A stretch of 43,977 nt of DNA, from NCBI GenBank assembly GCA_019637815.1, contig JAHBUZ010000030.1, forward strand, positions 1 through 43,977, given 5' to 3'. This document shows positions 33,342 through 41,080 of the stretch, one piece after another. The notes under the pieces were generated by a model, which ran no database searches, was not told the origin of the DNA, and saw nothing but the letters and a program-made list of their open reading frames with translations. The stretch's first letter is position 1. Each line of letters begins with the position of its first letter. Made by a program: the position numbers and the translations under genes. This stretch comes from Chloroflexota bacterium. Its GTDB lineage: Bacteria; Chloroflexota; Limnocylindria; Limnocylindrales; CSP1-4.

Positions 33342-33455
33342 ATCGGGACCGGCGCTGCCGGACGAAGGCAGGGGCGCCCACGTCCGGCAGACCAGCGTCA
33401 TCGACGACGCCCGGGGCACGCGGTCGCGTCGACTGGGGATACCGTAGCGAGCCCG

Positions 33456-33508
33456 ACTTACCGGCCGCTTATCCGCATCCGTCCACGGCCCGGTAAGTGG
33501 CGGATAAG
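33456..33508. repeat. Four-copy CTTAYCSG motif array before comEA
   Basis: Two forward and two reverse copies of one motif. ACTTACCGG (33456-33464) and CTTATCCGC (33468-33476) read forward. CCGGTAAGT (33490-33498) and GCGGATAAG (33500-33508) are their exact reverse complements in the same order, so the two inverted repeats interleave. The array ends 10 bp before a TAGCAT -10 box, covering the -35 zone of the comEA promoter. This suits cooperative binding by a regulator. Confidence 0.75.
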
Positions 33509-33518
33509 TCCGCCGGCC

Positions 33519-33524
33519 TAGCAT
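33519..33524 (+). promoter_or_regulatory. -10 box (TAGCAT), probable comEA-comEC promoter
   Basis: TAGCAT lies immediately downstream of the repeat array and about 158 nt before the comEA ATG. It would give a 5' leader of about 150 nt, unlike the leaderless genes elsewhere. Confidence 0.45.
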
Positions 33525-33681
33525 GGTCGCCGGTCGTCATCCGGGACGCGCCCGATCCGTCGGGCGGTTCCGGGCGAGGACCTCCCGTTCGACACCGGAC
33601 CGCCGAGCCCGCCTCCGCCGGCCCGCCGAACGGCCCGCCGACCATCGACCACCCGCCTCCTCCCGCCGACGGAGGAGCACC

Positions 33682-34425
33682 ATGGAGCAGCTCGCACCCG
33701 ACTGGCGTTCGATCGGGACGCCACCCACACCCGATGCACCCGGGTCCCGTGCTCGCGCCCACGCGGAGGCGGTCCCGGTCCATCTCATCGCGCTCATCGC
33801 CGGCGGCATCGTCAGCACGGTGCTGCTCGGCGCCCTGGCGGCCTGGCTGGTCGTGTCCAGCCCCACGGGCGCGGTCGTCGGCGATGACGGCCATGAGCCG
33901 CGTGCCGGCCTCGCGATGTCGGTCCTCGACGTGACGCCCGTCCTCGCGCCAGCCGTGGCGAGCCCGATCCCGGCGCGGGTCGTGGTGGATGTCCAGGGAG
34001 CCGTGGTCCGACCCGGCCTCGTGGAGGTCCCTGCGGGTGGCCGTGTCGGGGATGCCATCGCGCTCGCGGGCGGGTTCGGGCCGCGGGTCGATCTGGCTGC
34101 CGCGAGCCACCAGCTGAACCTTGCCGAGCTCGCGCGTGACGGCACCAAGGTGCACGTGCCCGCGATCGGGGACGTGGTCACGGTCGCCGCGCCCTCGACC
34201 GGTGGCGCCGAGACCTCCTCGAGGGGCGACGGGCGCGTGGACCTCAACACGGCGACGGAGGCGGAGCTGGATGCCCTCCCGGGGGTCGGCCCTGCCACGA
34301 TCGCGAAGATCGTCGCGGCACGCACGGAGATGCCCTTCCGGACCCCGGATGAGATCCGCTCGCGGGGCATCGTGGGCCAGGCGACGTGGCTGAAGCTGGA
34401 GGCGCTGGTGACGGTCGGCCGATAG
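33682..34425 (+). CDS. comEA: Competence DNA-binding protein ComEA
   Basis: 247 residues: one membrane helix (residues 34-58), a SLBB beta-grasp domain (VVVDVQGAVVRPGLVEVPAGGRVGDAIALAGGF, about 98-130) and a C-terminal helix-hairpin-helix pair (RVDLNTATEAELDALPGVGPATIAKIVAAR, from 185). ComEA binds double-stranded DNA outside the membrane and hands it to ComEC during natural transformation. GGAGG (33671-33675) lies 6 nt before the ATG. comEC follows after 21 nt. All expected parts are present. The repeat array upstream suggests specific regulation. Confidence 0.93.
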   Translation: MEQLAPDWRSIGTPPTPDAPGSRARAHAEAVPVHLIALIAGGIVSTVLLGALAAWLVVSSPTGAVVGDDGHEPRAGLAMSVLDVTPVLAPAVASPIPARVVVDVQGAVVRPGLVEVPAGGRVGDAIALAGGFGPRVDLAAASHQLNLAELARDGTKVHVPAIGDVVTVAAPSTGGAETSSRGDGRVDLNTATEAELDALPGVGPATIAKIVAARTEMPFRTPDEIRSRGIVGQATWLKLEALVTVGR

Positions 34426-34446
34426 CGACCCGCAGGACCGTCACCC

Positions 34447-37428
34447 ATGCCCCGCGCAGGCTGGCTTGCGACCGGCGCCGTGGTCGCTGCCCTGCTGCTG
34501 CACGACATCGTGCCCGGGATGGCGGCCCTGGTGGGTCTCCTCGCGTGCCTTGGTGCGCTCATCGCACGCGTGGCTCGTCGGCCCGCCGGCGTCGTGGTCG
34601 GGCTGGGCGCCGCGGGTGTCGCGGTCCGCCTCCTGGTCGGCGACCTGGGCGCGGTGCCAGCCGCACCTCCGCCCTCGACCGTCGTCACGGGTGCCTGGTC
34701 AGCCGAGGTGCTGAGCCTGGGCAGCACCGACGGCGCACTCCAGCGCGCGACGCTCCTCGTCACGCCGGCCGACGATGCCGATGGGGACGCACCGGACACC
34801 CGGCGGGATCCGCTCGCCACCGACACCGGGCCGTGGCGCACCTACGCCTGGCTGCCACGCTACCCGTGGGTCATCCCGGGTGACCACATCCGGTTCGATG
34901 CGCGCATCGAACCGGTCGTCGCGGACGGCAGCGAGTTCGCGGCGTGGCTCATCGAGACCGGCATGGCCGCCACGACGCGGCCCCGGTCGATGGTCGTGGC
35001 GACCGACGGCGGCAGCCCCGTCGCGGAACGCGTCCGCGAGGCGGTCGACCTCGCCATCGCCCGGATCGTGCCCGAGCCCATGGCCGGACTCGCCTCGGGG
35101 ATCCTCGTGGGACGCCGCGACCGCGTCTCGCGCGAGGTCGCGGACTCCTTCACCACGACCGGCCTGTCGCACGTGGTCGCCATCTCCGGCTGGAACATCT
35201 GCATCGTGGGCGCCGTGGTCGGTGGGCTGCTCGCAGCGACCCGGCTCTCGCGCCGAGAGCGGACGGTGGGCATCGTGCTCGCCCTGGTCGCGTTCACGTT
35301 CATCGCGGGTGGTGGCGCGAGCGTGGTCCGCGCCTCGGTCATGGGTGGCGTGGCACTCATCGCCCGCGAGTCCGGACGACCAGGCACCGCCGCGGCAGCC
35401 CTCGGCATCGCGGTGTGGCTGCTGCTGCTCGGGGACCCGGCGATGGTCACGGACATCGGATTCCAGCTCTCGGTCGCGGCGACGGCCGGTCTCCTCGCCT
35501 GGGGGTCGCGACTGGCGGGTCGGCTCGCGGGGCCTGCACCAGGCAGACCTCGTCGATGGCTCGCGGAGTCGCTGGGTGTCTCGCTCGCCGCGCAGGCAGC
35601 GACCCTGCCCCTCATCCTGTTCCACTTCGGCCGGCTATCGCTGGTCTCGCCACTCGCCAACCTGCTGGTGGCACCCATCGTGGCGCCCGCCATGCTCGCC
35701 GGCTTCCTCGCCCTCGTGGCGGGTCTGCTCGTCGGCGTTGGCGTGCCCGCGCTCCTCGGGGCACCCGTCGCGCTGCTCGGCTGGCTGGTCCTCGGCGCCA
35801 TGATCGCGATCTCGGGCACGCTCGGGAGCGTCCCGTTCGCGAGCGTGGAGCTGGGGTCCGCGTCCCTCGTGTCCGCGGCGCTCGCCACGGTGCTGGTCAC
35901 GAGCGCCATCATCCGCACGACCCGCCACCGAGGCGCTCCGGCAGTGGCCTCGCCCGCCCATGGACATGCCGCACCCAGTGCCCGTGCCGCACGACGGCCC
36001 GCGGAGGGGACGGCTGGCCGGCGACGCGCACGCACGCTCACGCTGATCGGCGTGCTCGTGGTCGTGACCGCGGGAGTGCTGGTCACGGTGGATCGCCCGA
36101 GCGGTCGGCTGACGGTCACCGTGCTGGACATCGGCCAGGGCGATGCGATCCTCGTGGAGGGTCCGCGCGGGACCCGGATGCTGCTCGACAGCGGGCCCGA
36201 CCCGGATCGCCTGATGACAGTGCTCGACCGACATATCCCACCCTGGGACCGCCGGCTCGACCTGGTGATCCTCACGCACCCGCACGAGGACCATGCTGCC
36301 GGGCTGGCCACGCTCCTCACGCGCTACCGCGTCGCGGTCGTCGCCGAGAACGGGATGCTGGGCACGGGCCCCGGGGACGTGGCCTTCCGTGGCTGGCTCG
36401 CCCGAGCAGGTGTCGGCACCACCCGGCTGTCCCGCGGTGCCCGATGGACGCTCGATGACGCGGTCGCACAGGTCGCGTGGCCGATCGCGGCGGAGGTGCC
36501 GGTCCGGTCACCGAGCTCCGGTCGACAGGTCAATGACACGTCCGTGGTGGTGGACCTTCGGTTCGGCGCACGGCGGTTCCTGCTCACCGGCGACATCGAG
36601 GATGACGTGGATCCGCGCCTCCTGGCCGCCGGCATCGGCGACCCCACGACCCGACTCGACGTGCTCAAGGTGGCGCATCACGGCAGCGCCAGCGCCACCT
36701 CCGACGCGTGGCTGTCCGTCCTCCAGCCACGCGTCGCGCTCGTGAGCGCCGGGGCCGGCAACCCCTACGGACATCCGACACGCAGCACCCTGGAGCGACT
36801 CCGGACACGTGGCGCCCAGGTGCTGCGGACCGACCTCGATGGCGACCTCCAGGTGAGCACCGATGGTCACGACCTGCGCGTCGCCACGAGCGGCGGCCGA
36901 CCGCCCAGGACATCGACCGGTGGCCGGGCACGCCGGGTCGGCGGACGTGTCGCACGGACGGACAGCGGACGTGTCGCGCAGACGGGAGGCGGCACACCGG
37001 CGATCGCCACGTCGTCCACCCGGGCAGAGCTCGCAGCACCGCCCCGGGCGACCGGCTCGCCCGCCTGGAGCCCCTGGCTGTGCGCCATCCCGCTCCCTGC
37101 CACCACGCTCCAGGAGCGTCCCGAGCCGCGACCTCCCCGCCCGGCGCGCGGCACGCTCCGGCGACCCGACCCGCATCCACCGAGCGACACACCGACACCC
37201 CGACTCCCGCGACCGGGCAGCGATCCGCTGGCTTGCTACGATCGGGTCGATGACCGTCCCCTCCCGCGAGGCCGCCGCGCGGCTCCTTCTGTCCGTCTCG
37301 CCCCCGGCCGGGATCGTTCGGCACTCCCAGACGGTGGCGGACGTGGGCGCGTGGCTCGCATCCCGCGTGAGCCACGCGGGCCACCCGGTGGACACGCTGC
37401 TCGTCGAGACGGCCGCCTTGCTGCATGA
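34447..37428 (+). CDS. comEC: DNA uptake channel ComEC/Rec2, with long C-terminal tail
   Basis: 993 residues. N-terminal DUF4131-like part, then the Competence domain with HVVAISGWNICIVGAVVGGLL and DIGFQLSVAATAGLLAWGSRLA, and a C-terminal metallo-beta-lactamase domain with ILTHPHEDHAAGL (from about 608) and VLKVAHHGSASATS. ComEC carries single-stranded DNA across the membrane; the MBL domain probably degrades the other strand. The family core ends near GDLQVSTDGHDLRVATSGG (about residue 817). The last 175 residues are low-complexity, with repeated GGRVARTDSGRVAQTGGG, and the final 179 nt overlap the next gene in another frame. A lost stop is likely; the core is intact. Confidence 0.9.
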   Translation: MPRAGWLATGAVVAALLLHDIVPGMAALVGLLACLGALIARVARRPAGVVVGLGAAGVAVRLLVGDLGAVPAAPPPSTVVTGAWSAEVLSLGSTDGALQRATLLVTPADDADGDAPDTRRDPLATDTGPWRTYAWLPRYPWVIPGDHIRFDARIEPVVADGSEFAAWLIETGMAATTRPRSMVVATDGGSPVAERVREAVDLAIARIVPEPMAGLASGILVGRRDRVSREVADSFTTTGLSHVVAISGWNICIVGAVVGGLLAATRLSRRERTVGIVLALVAFTFIAGGGASVVRASVMGGVALIARESGRPGTAAAALGIAVWLLLLGDPAMVTDIGFQLSVAATAGLLAWGSRLAGRLAGPAPGRPRRWLAESLGVSLAAQAATLPLILFHFGRLSLVSPLANLLVAPIVAPAMLAGFLALVAGLLVGVGVPALLGAPVALLGWLVLGAMIAISGTLGSVPFASVELGSASLVSAALATVLVTSAIIRTTRHRGAPAVASPAHGHAAPSARAARRPAEGTAGRRRARTLTLIGVLVVVTAGVLVTVDRPSGRLTVTVLDIGQGDAILVEGPRGTRMLLDSGPDPDRLMTVLDRHIPPWDRRLDLVILTHPHEDHAAGLATLLTRYRVAVVAENGMLGTGPGDVAFRGWLARAGVGTTRLSRGARWTLDDAVAQVAWPIAAEVPVRSPSSGRQVNDTSVVVDLRFGARRFLLTGDIEDDVDPRLLAAGIGDPTTRLDVLKVAHHGSASATSDAWLSVLQPRVALVSAGAGNPYGHPTRSTLERLRTRGAQVLRTDLDGDLQVSTDGHDLRVATSGGRPPRTSTGGRARRVGGRVARTDSGRVAQTGGGTPAIATSSTRAELAAPPRATGSPAWSPWLCAIPLPATTLQERPEPRPPRPARGTLRRPDPHPPSDTPTPRLPRPGSDPLACYDRVDDRPLPRGRRAAPSVRLAPGRDRSALPDGGGRGRVARIPREPRGPPGGHAARRDGRLAA
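37237..37242 (+). promoter_or_regulatory. -10 box of a leaderless promoter (TACGAT)
   Basis: TACGAT, 7 nt, then ATG at 37250, within the tail of comEC. It could drive the HD-domain gene and holA independently of the com promoter. Confidence 0.5.
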
Positions 37429-37849
37429 CGTGGACAAGGCGCTGCCACGCGATGACCCGCTGCGCGCGCTGGGTCACGGCCATGCCGGTGCGCGCTGGCT
37501 GGAGCAGCAGGGCCATCCCGAGCTCGCCCCGGCGGTCGACACGCATCCGGTGGGTCGGCTCGTGGGCCAGCCCTACGCGGCGTGGGTCGCCACGACCACG
37601 CTCGAGCAACGGCTCGTCGCCTACGCGGACAAGCGCGCCCAGCAGCGGGTCGTGTCCCTCGACGCGCGCTTCGCGCGCTGGCTCCGCAAACATCCGGAGG
37701 CGCGGCGTGACCTGGCCCTCGCACGCGATCGCGCCGCCGAGCTGGAGGCGGAGGTGTGTGCCCTGGCGGGGATCACGCCCGACCAGGTGGGACGTGTGCG
37801 CTGGGCGCGTGCCACGATCCGGCGCGTCTCCCCCGGAGCGGCATCGTGA
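37250..37849 (+). CDS. HD-domain phosphohydrolase, YqeK-like
   Basis: 199 residues with the HD signature: H25 in GIVRHSQTVADVGAWLA and H59-D60 in AALLHDVDK, then GHGHAGARWLEQQGHPELAPAVDTHPVG with further His ligands. The layout matches YqeK-type HD proteins, of which Bacillus YqeK hydrolyses Ap4A; the extended lysine-rich C-terminal part (LVAYADKRAQQRVVSLDARFARWL) supports a nucleotide phosphohydrolase. Substrate is unproved. ATG at 37250 is 7 nt after TACGAT. The start sits inside the comEC tail and the end overlaps the holA GTG by 4 nt (GTGA). Confidence 0.8.
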   Translation: MTVPSREAAARLLLSVSPPAGIVRHSQTVADVGAWLASRVSHAGHPVDTLLVETAALLHDVDKALPRDDPLRALGHGHAGARWLEQQGHPELAPAVDTHPVGRLVGQPYAAWVATTTLEQRLVAYADKRAQQRVVSLDARFARWLRKHPEARRDLALARDRAAELEAEVCALAGITPDQVGRVRWARATIRRVSPGAAS

Positions 37850-38949
37850 CGTCGCTCGCCTACCTGTGGGGCGAGGATGCGTGGGCCATCGACGACGCCG
37901 CTGGCCGTGCCGCCATCGACCTCGCCGCGGAGGGGATGCCGCCACTCCAGACGTGGCGTGTCTCGCTCGACGACGACGCGGACGATGCCGGTGGCTCCGC
38001 CGCGAAACGACGCGCACGCCTGCTCGACGAGGTCGAGGTCCGGCTCGGCATGGCCACGTTGTTCGGCGACGGCACGCTGGTGGTGCTCCGTCAGCCGAGC
38101 GGACTGCTCCGTGAGACCGCGGCACGCGAGCGCACCATCGGGCTGCTCGCACGTGTCGCGCCCGGCAATGCGCTCGTCGTCACGGACCTCATCGCGCAGG
38201 ATGCCAGGGGTCCGGCGGCCTCGGGCGTGCTGCGGGACGCCGTCGCCGCGGCCGGCGGCCTGGTGCGGGAGTTCCCGGCCCTCGACCGCAACCGCATGGA
38301 GCAGTGGCTCACCCAGCGTGCCGTGACCCTCGGGACCCGCCTCGGACCCGGCGCGGCCCAGACGCTCGCGCAACGCATCGGTGCCCACGTTCGGGAGGGC
38401 GACGTGGATCGTCGCCGTCAGACCGAGCTCGCCAACGGCGAGCTGGAGAAGCTCGCCCTGTACCGCCCGGACGGCGAGGTCTCGAAGGAGGACGTGGTGG
38501 AGCTCGTCCCGGAGGCGATCCCAGGCTCCACGTGGGCGTTCCTCGATGCGGTGGCTTCCCGACGCACCGCGGATGCCGGTGTGCTCGCCGAGCGGCTCCT
38601 CACGGGCGGCGCGCCGCTGCCGGTCGTGGTGAGCCAGCTCCATCGCCGCATCCGAGAGCTCATCCTGGTCCGTGAGCACATGGACATGGGCACGCGACCA
38701 CCCGATCTCATCAAGGCCATGCGTCTCCAGCCGTTCCGCGCCCAGAAGCTCACCGAGCAGGCAGCGACCTGGGACATCGAGGCGCTGGAGCACGCGCTCG
38801 ATGGGCTCGTGGCACTCGACCTGCGCAGCAAGGGCATCACGCTCGATGGCAGCACGGTGCGCATGGACGACGGGATGGACGCCCTGGGGCTCCAGACGTG
38901 GATCGCGGAGCACGCGCGACGACCAGCGGTGGCCGGCGGCCGGCGATGA
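37846..38949 (+). CDS. holA: DNA polymerase III subunit delta
   Basis: 367 residues. Opens with LAYLWGEDAWAIDDAAGRA, the HolA N-terminal motif (a degraded P-loop region), has the central VVTDLIAQDARG strand, and ends in the helical clamp-loader collar: WAFLDAVASRRTADAGVLAERLLTGGAPLPVVVSQLHRRIRELILV. Delta opens the sliding clamp during replication. comEC-holA is a widespread gene order in bacteria, here with an HD gene between. The GTG at 37846 overlaps the previous stop, so translation is coupled. No canonical Walker A is expected in this subunit. Confidence 0.9.
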   Translation: MTSLAYLWGEDAWAIDDAAGRAAIDLAAEGMPPLQTWRVSLDDDADDAGGSAAKRRARLLDEVEVRLGMATLFGDGTLVVLRQPSGLLRETAARERTIGLLARVAPGNALVVTDLIAQDARGPAASGVLRDAVAAAGGLVREFPALDRNRMEQWLTQRAVTLGTRLGPGAAQTLAQRIGAHVREGDVDRRRQTELANGELEKLALYRPDGEVSKEDVVELVPEAIPGSTWAFLDAVASRRTADAGVLAERLLTGGAPLPVVVSQLHRRIRELILVREHMDMGTRPPDLIKAMRLQPFRAQKLTEQAATWDIEALEHALDGLVALDLRSKGITLDGSTVRMDDGMDALGLQTWIAEHARRPAVAGGRR

Positions 38950-38998
38950 CCGGGACGCCCCTTCATCCAGAAACCCAACCTTCGACAATGGGAGGATC

Positions 38999-40054
38999 GT
39001 GGCCCCGATGACCGTTTCCCTGCCTGCGCTGCGTGCCGCGATCGCCGTGGACCGTGCCGAGATCCTCGACATCACACAGTACGTGCACGAGCACCCCGAG
39101 CTCGCCTACGAGGAACACGCCGCGGCCGACCGGCTTGTGGCTGCGCTCAGCGAGGCCGACCGCATCGAGCGGCCCTACGCCGGGATGCCAACGGCGTTCC
39201 GCGCCGAGTTCGACGGCACGGCGCCCGGACCGACCGTCGCGATCGTCGCCGTCTACGACGCGGTCGGCGTACCCTCTCCCGATGGAGGAATGACGCTGCT
39301 GCACTCCTGCGGGCACGGCCCCATCGCCGGCGGGGCGGCCGGAGCGGCCCGTGCGCTCGCGAGGTTCCGGTCCGACTTTGCCGGCACCCTCGTCGTGCTC
39401 GGGATGCCGGCCGACGAGTTGGTGTCCCCGCTCGCGATCGACCACGGAAGCGGGAAGGCCGCGGCTCTGGGCCGCGGCGGCTGGGACGGCATCGATGCCG
39501 CCATCTACGCGCACCCGGAGTCCCACACGGGCGTCTGGCGCGCCTCCCGGTGGATGCAGCTGATCGAGGCGGAGCTGCCGGGTGACGTCGATCCGCGATC
39601 GTGGGATCTGCCGTTCGATCGGTACCGCATCGACCGCGTCGTGCGCGCGGAGGGTGCCACTCGGGCCGTCGTGCGCGTGCTTGGCGACGACGGCGACGAA
39701 CTCGGGGAGCGCGCCAGGCTCGCTCGCGAGCGCATCGCCCCCTCGTCGTGGACGCCGCTCTGGCTCACGCAGGGCCTGACCGCCGACGCCGCCGTCGCCG
39801 CGGCCGCTGAGGCCGCGCTCACGGAGGTCGGCCTCGCGGTAGAGACGCCCCCGACGATGCCATTCTCCACCGACTTCGGCAACGTCGCGCGTCATGTGCC
39901 CGGCGCCATGATAGGAATCGCGCGCGATGGCGGCTGGGCGGTGCACACGGAAGAGGGCGAGCGTCAGTTCCGCTCCCCGGAGGGCGAGGAGTTGGCCGTC
40001 TGCATCGCCGAGGTGCTGTCGGCCTCCGCCGCGCGCCTGCTGCGCCAGGTGTGA
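38999..40054 (+). CDS. M20-family amidohydrolase/peptidase, AbgB-like
   Basis: 351 residues. Motifs follow the M20D order: YVHEHPELAYEEHAAADRLVAAL, LLHSCGHGPIAGGAAGAARAL (metal loop), GMPADELVSP, AIYAHPESHTGVWRASR, and PFSTDFGNVARHVPGAMIGIA near the end. These enzymes cut amide bonds of N-acyl amino acids, small peptides or p-aminobenzoyl-glutamate in the cytosol. The metal loop reads HSCGHG where HxCGHD/N is usual, so one position is altered. GGAGG (38991-38995) is 3 nt from the GTG at 38999 and 12 nt from an ATG at 39008; either may be used. No operon partner. Confidence 0.82.
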   Translation: MAPMTVSLPALRAAIAVDRAEILDITQYVHEHPELAYEEHAAADRLVAALSEADRIERPYAGMPTAFRAEFDGTAPGPTVAIVAVYDAVGVPSPDGGMTLLHSCGHGPIAGGAAGAARALARFRSDFAGTLVVLGMPADELVSPLAIDHGSGKAAALGRGGWDGIDAAIYAHPESHTGVWRASRWMQLIEAELPGDVDPRSWDLPFDRYRIDRVVRAEGATRAVVRVLGDDGDELGERARLARERIAPSSWTPLWLTQGLTADAAVAAAAEAALTEVGLAVETPPTMPFSTDFGNVARHVPGAMIGIARDGGWAVHTEEGERQFRSPEGEELAVCIAEVLSASAARLLRQV

Positions 40055-40150
40055 TCCGCTGATACGTCGTTGACCAGGCAAGCCGATCGTCCTGCGGCAA
40101 CGGCTGCGCGCACAGGACCGGAGGGATCGGCCAGGCCGTACCCCTCGCCC

Positions 40151-40621
40151 ATGATCCGCCGCGAGCTGGACATCCTCCTCCACAAAGTCCCGGACGAAGC
40201 GCTGCGCTCGGCGCTCACGTCGCAGATCGATCACATCCGCCTGCGGCGCAGCTTTGGCCTGGTCTTCGAGCACCACCTCCCGAGCGAGTACGGCTGCCCC
40301 AGCACCCGCTTCGTATCGGTGCCCTCGTGGTCGCCGGACGCTCCGCCACCCAGACGGCGCCTACGTCCGCCCGCCCAAGCACGCGGTGGCCGACCTCGAG
40401 CAGCGACCCACCGATGCGCTCGTGGTGACCTCCGACTTCGGCGAGCCCGTGCTCCCGGCGCTCCGCTTGCTGGATAGTGTCGAGCGAGGCGACGACAAGC
40501 CGTATCACGTGGTCATCAAGGGCGAAACCACCACGCCCTGGAGCTCCGTTCACACACACGGCGAAGGTGGACTGGACTGTATCTACATCGACCCGCCCTA
40601 TTCACCGGCGCCCGCGACTGT
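40151..40621 (+). pseudogene. Type III restriction-modification methyltransferase (Mod), N-terminal remnant
   Basis: Fragments in shifting frames match the start of Mod-type adenine methyltransferases. MIRRELDILLHKVPDEALRSALTSQIDHIRLRRSFGLVFEHHLP is intact. A later frame gives LVVTSDFGEPVLPALRLLDSVERGDDKPYHVVIKGE, and the catalytic CIYIDPPY motif remains. Between them the sequence that should read ENYHALELLFTHTGKVD is broken by small insertions and deletions. The match stops near 40621. It cannot make an active enzyme. Together with the next entry this is the relic of a former R-M locus. Confidence 0.8.
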
Positions 40622-41000
40622 GACCAGGGACGCCTACACACGCGTCATGGAACAGACGACATCACCAGAGGCCGTGGCGGTGCGGCTGCACCTGAACGAG
40701 CGGGCCGCCACGAGGACCGTGGACTTCGTCGGCATCTCCCGGCGAGACGACGAGAGCCTTGGCGATCATCGATCCCCACGACGACCCATCTCGCGGACGC
40801 CAAGGCCAAACCGCGAGCGCTCGCCGACTTCGCCGAGCGCCACGAAGGTCGCCTCCTGCGGGTCGAGTCGATCGCGGAGGTCGACGATGGGACCTCCGCG
40901 TGCTCGACCTCACCGACGAGGACACTAGCTCCGCGGTGCGGGCGTTCGAGGGTGGCAAGGTGTCGGCGCTGTGTGAGGCGGAGCACTCGTGGCCCTACCC
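40622..41000 (+). pseudogene. Type III restriction enzyme (Res), C-terminal remnant
   Basis: Pieces in three frames match the end of Res subunits: VAVRLHLNERAATRTVDFVGISRRDDES, then THLADAKAKPRALADFAERHEGRLLRVESIAEVDDGT in a second frame, then LRVLDLTDEDTSSAVRAFEGGKVSALCEAEHSWPYP in a third. At least three frameshifts are needed. It follows the Mod fragment directly, so most of mod and the helicase half of res were deleted before or while the rest decayed. Residual similarity may run slightly past 41000. Confidence 0.7.
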
Positions 41001-41080
41001 GTGGTCGTCAGGGTCGTCACAGGCGCCAGCCGGGTGTGAATCCGAGGCGCCACGAGCGTCGCCTCCTACGCAGGGACCGG

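Noticed and set aside
33456..33508. H-type RNA pseudoknot from the interleaved repeats
   Set aside because: The last loop would be 1 nt across a 9-bp helix, sterically unlikely, and the array lies upstream of the probable transcript start.
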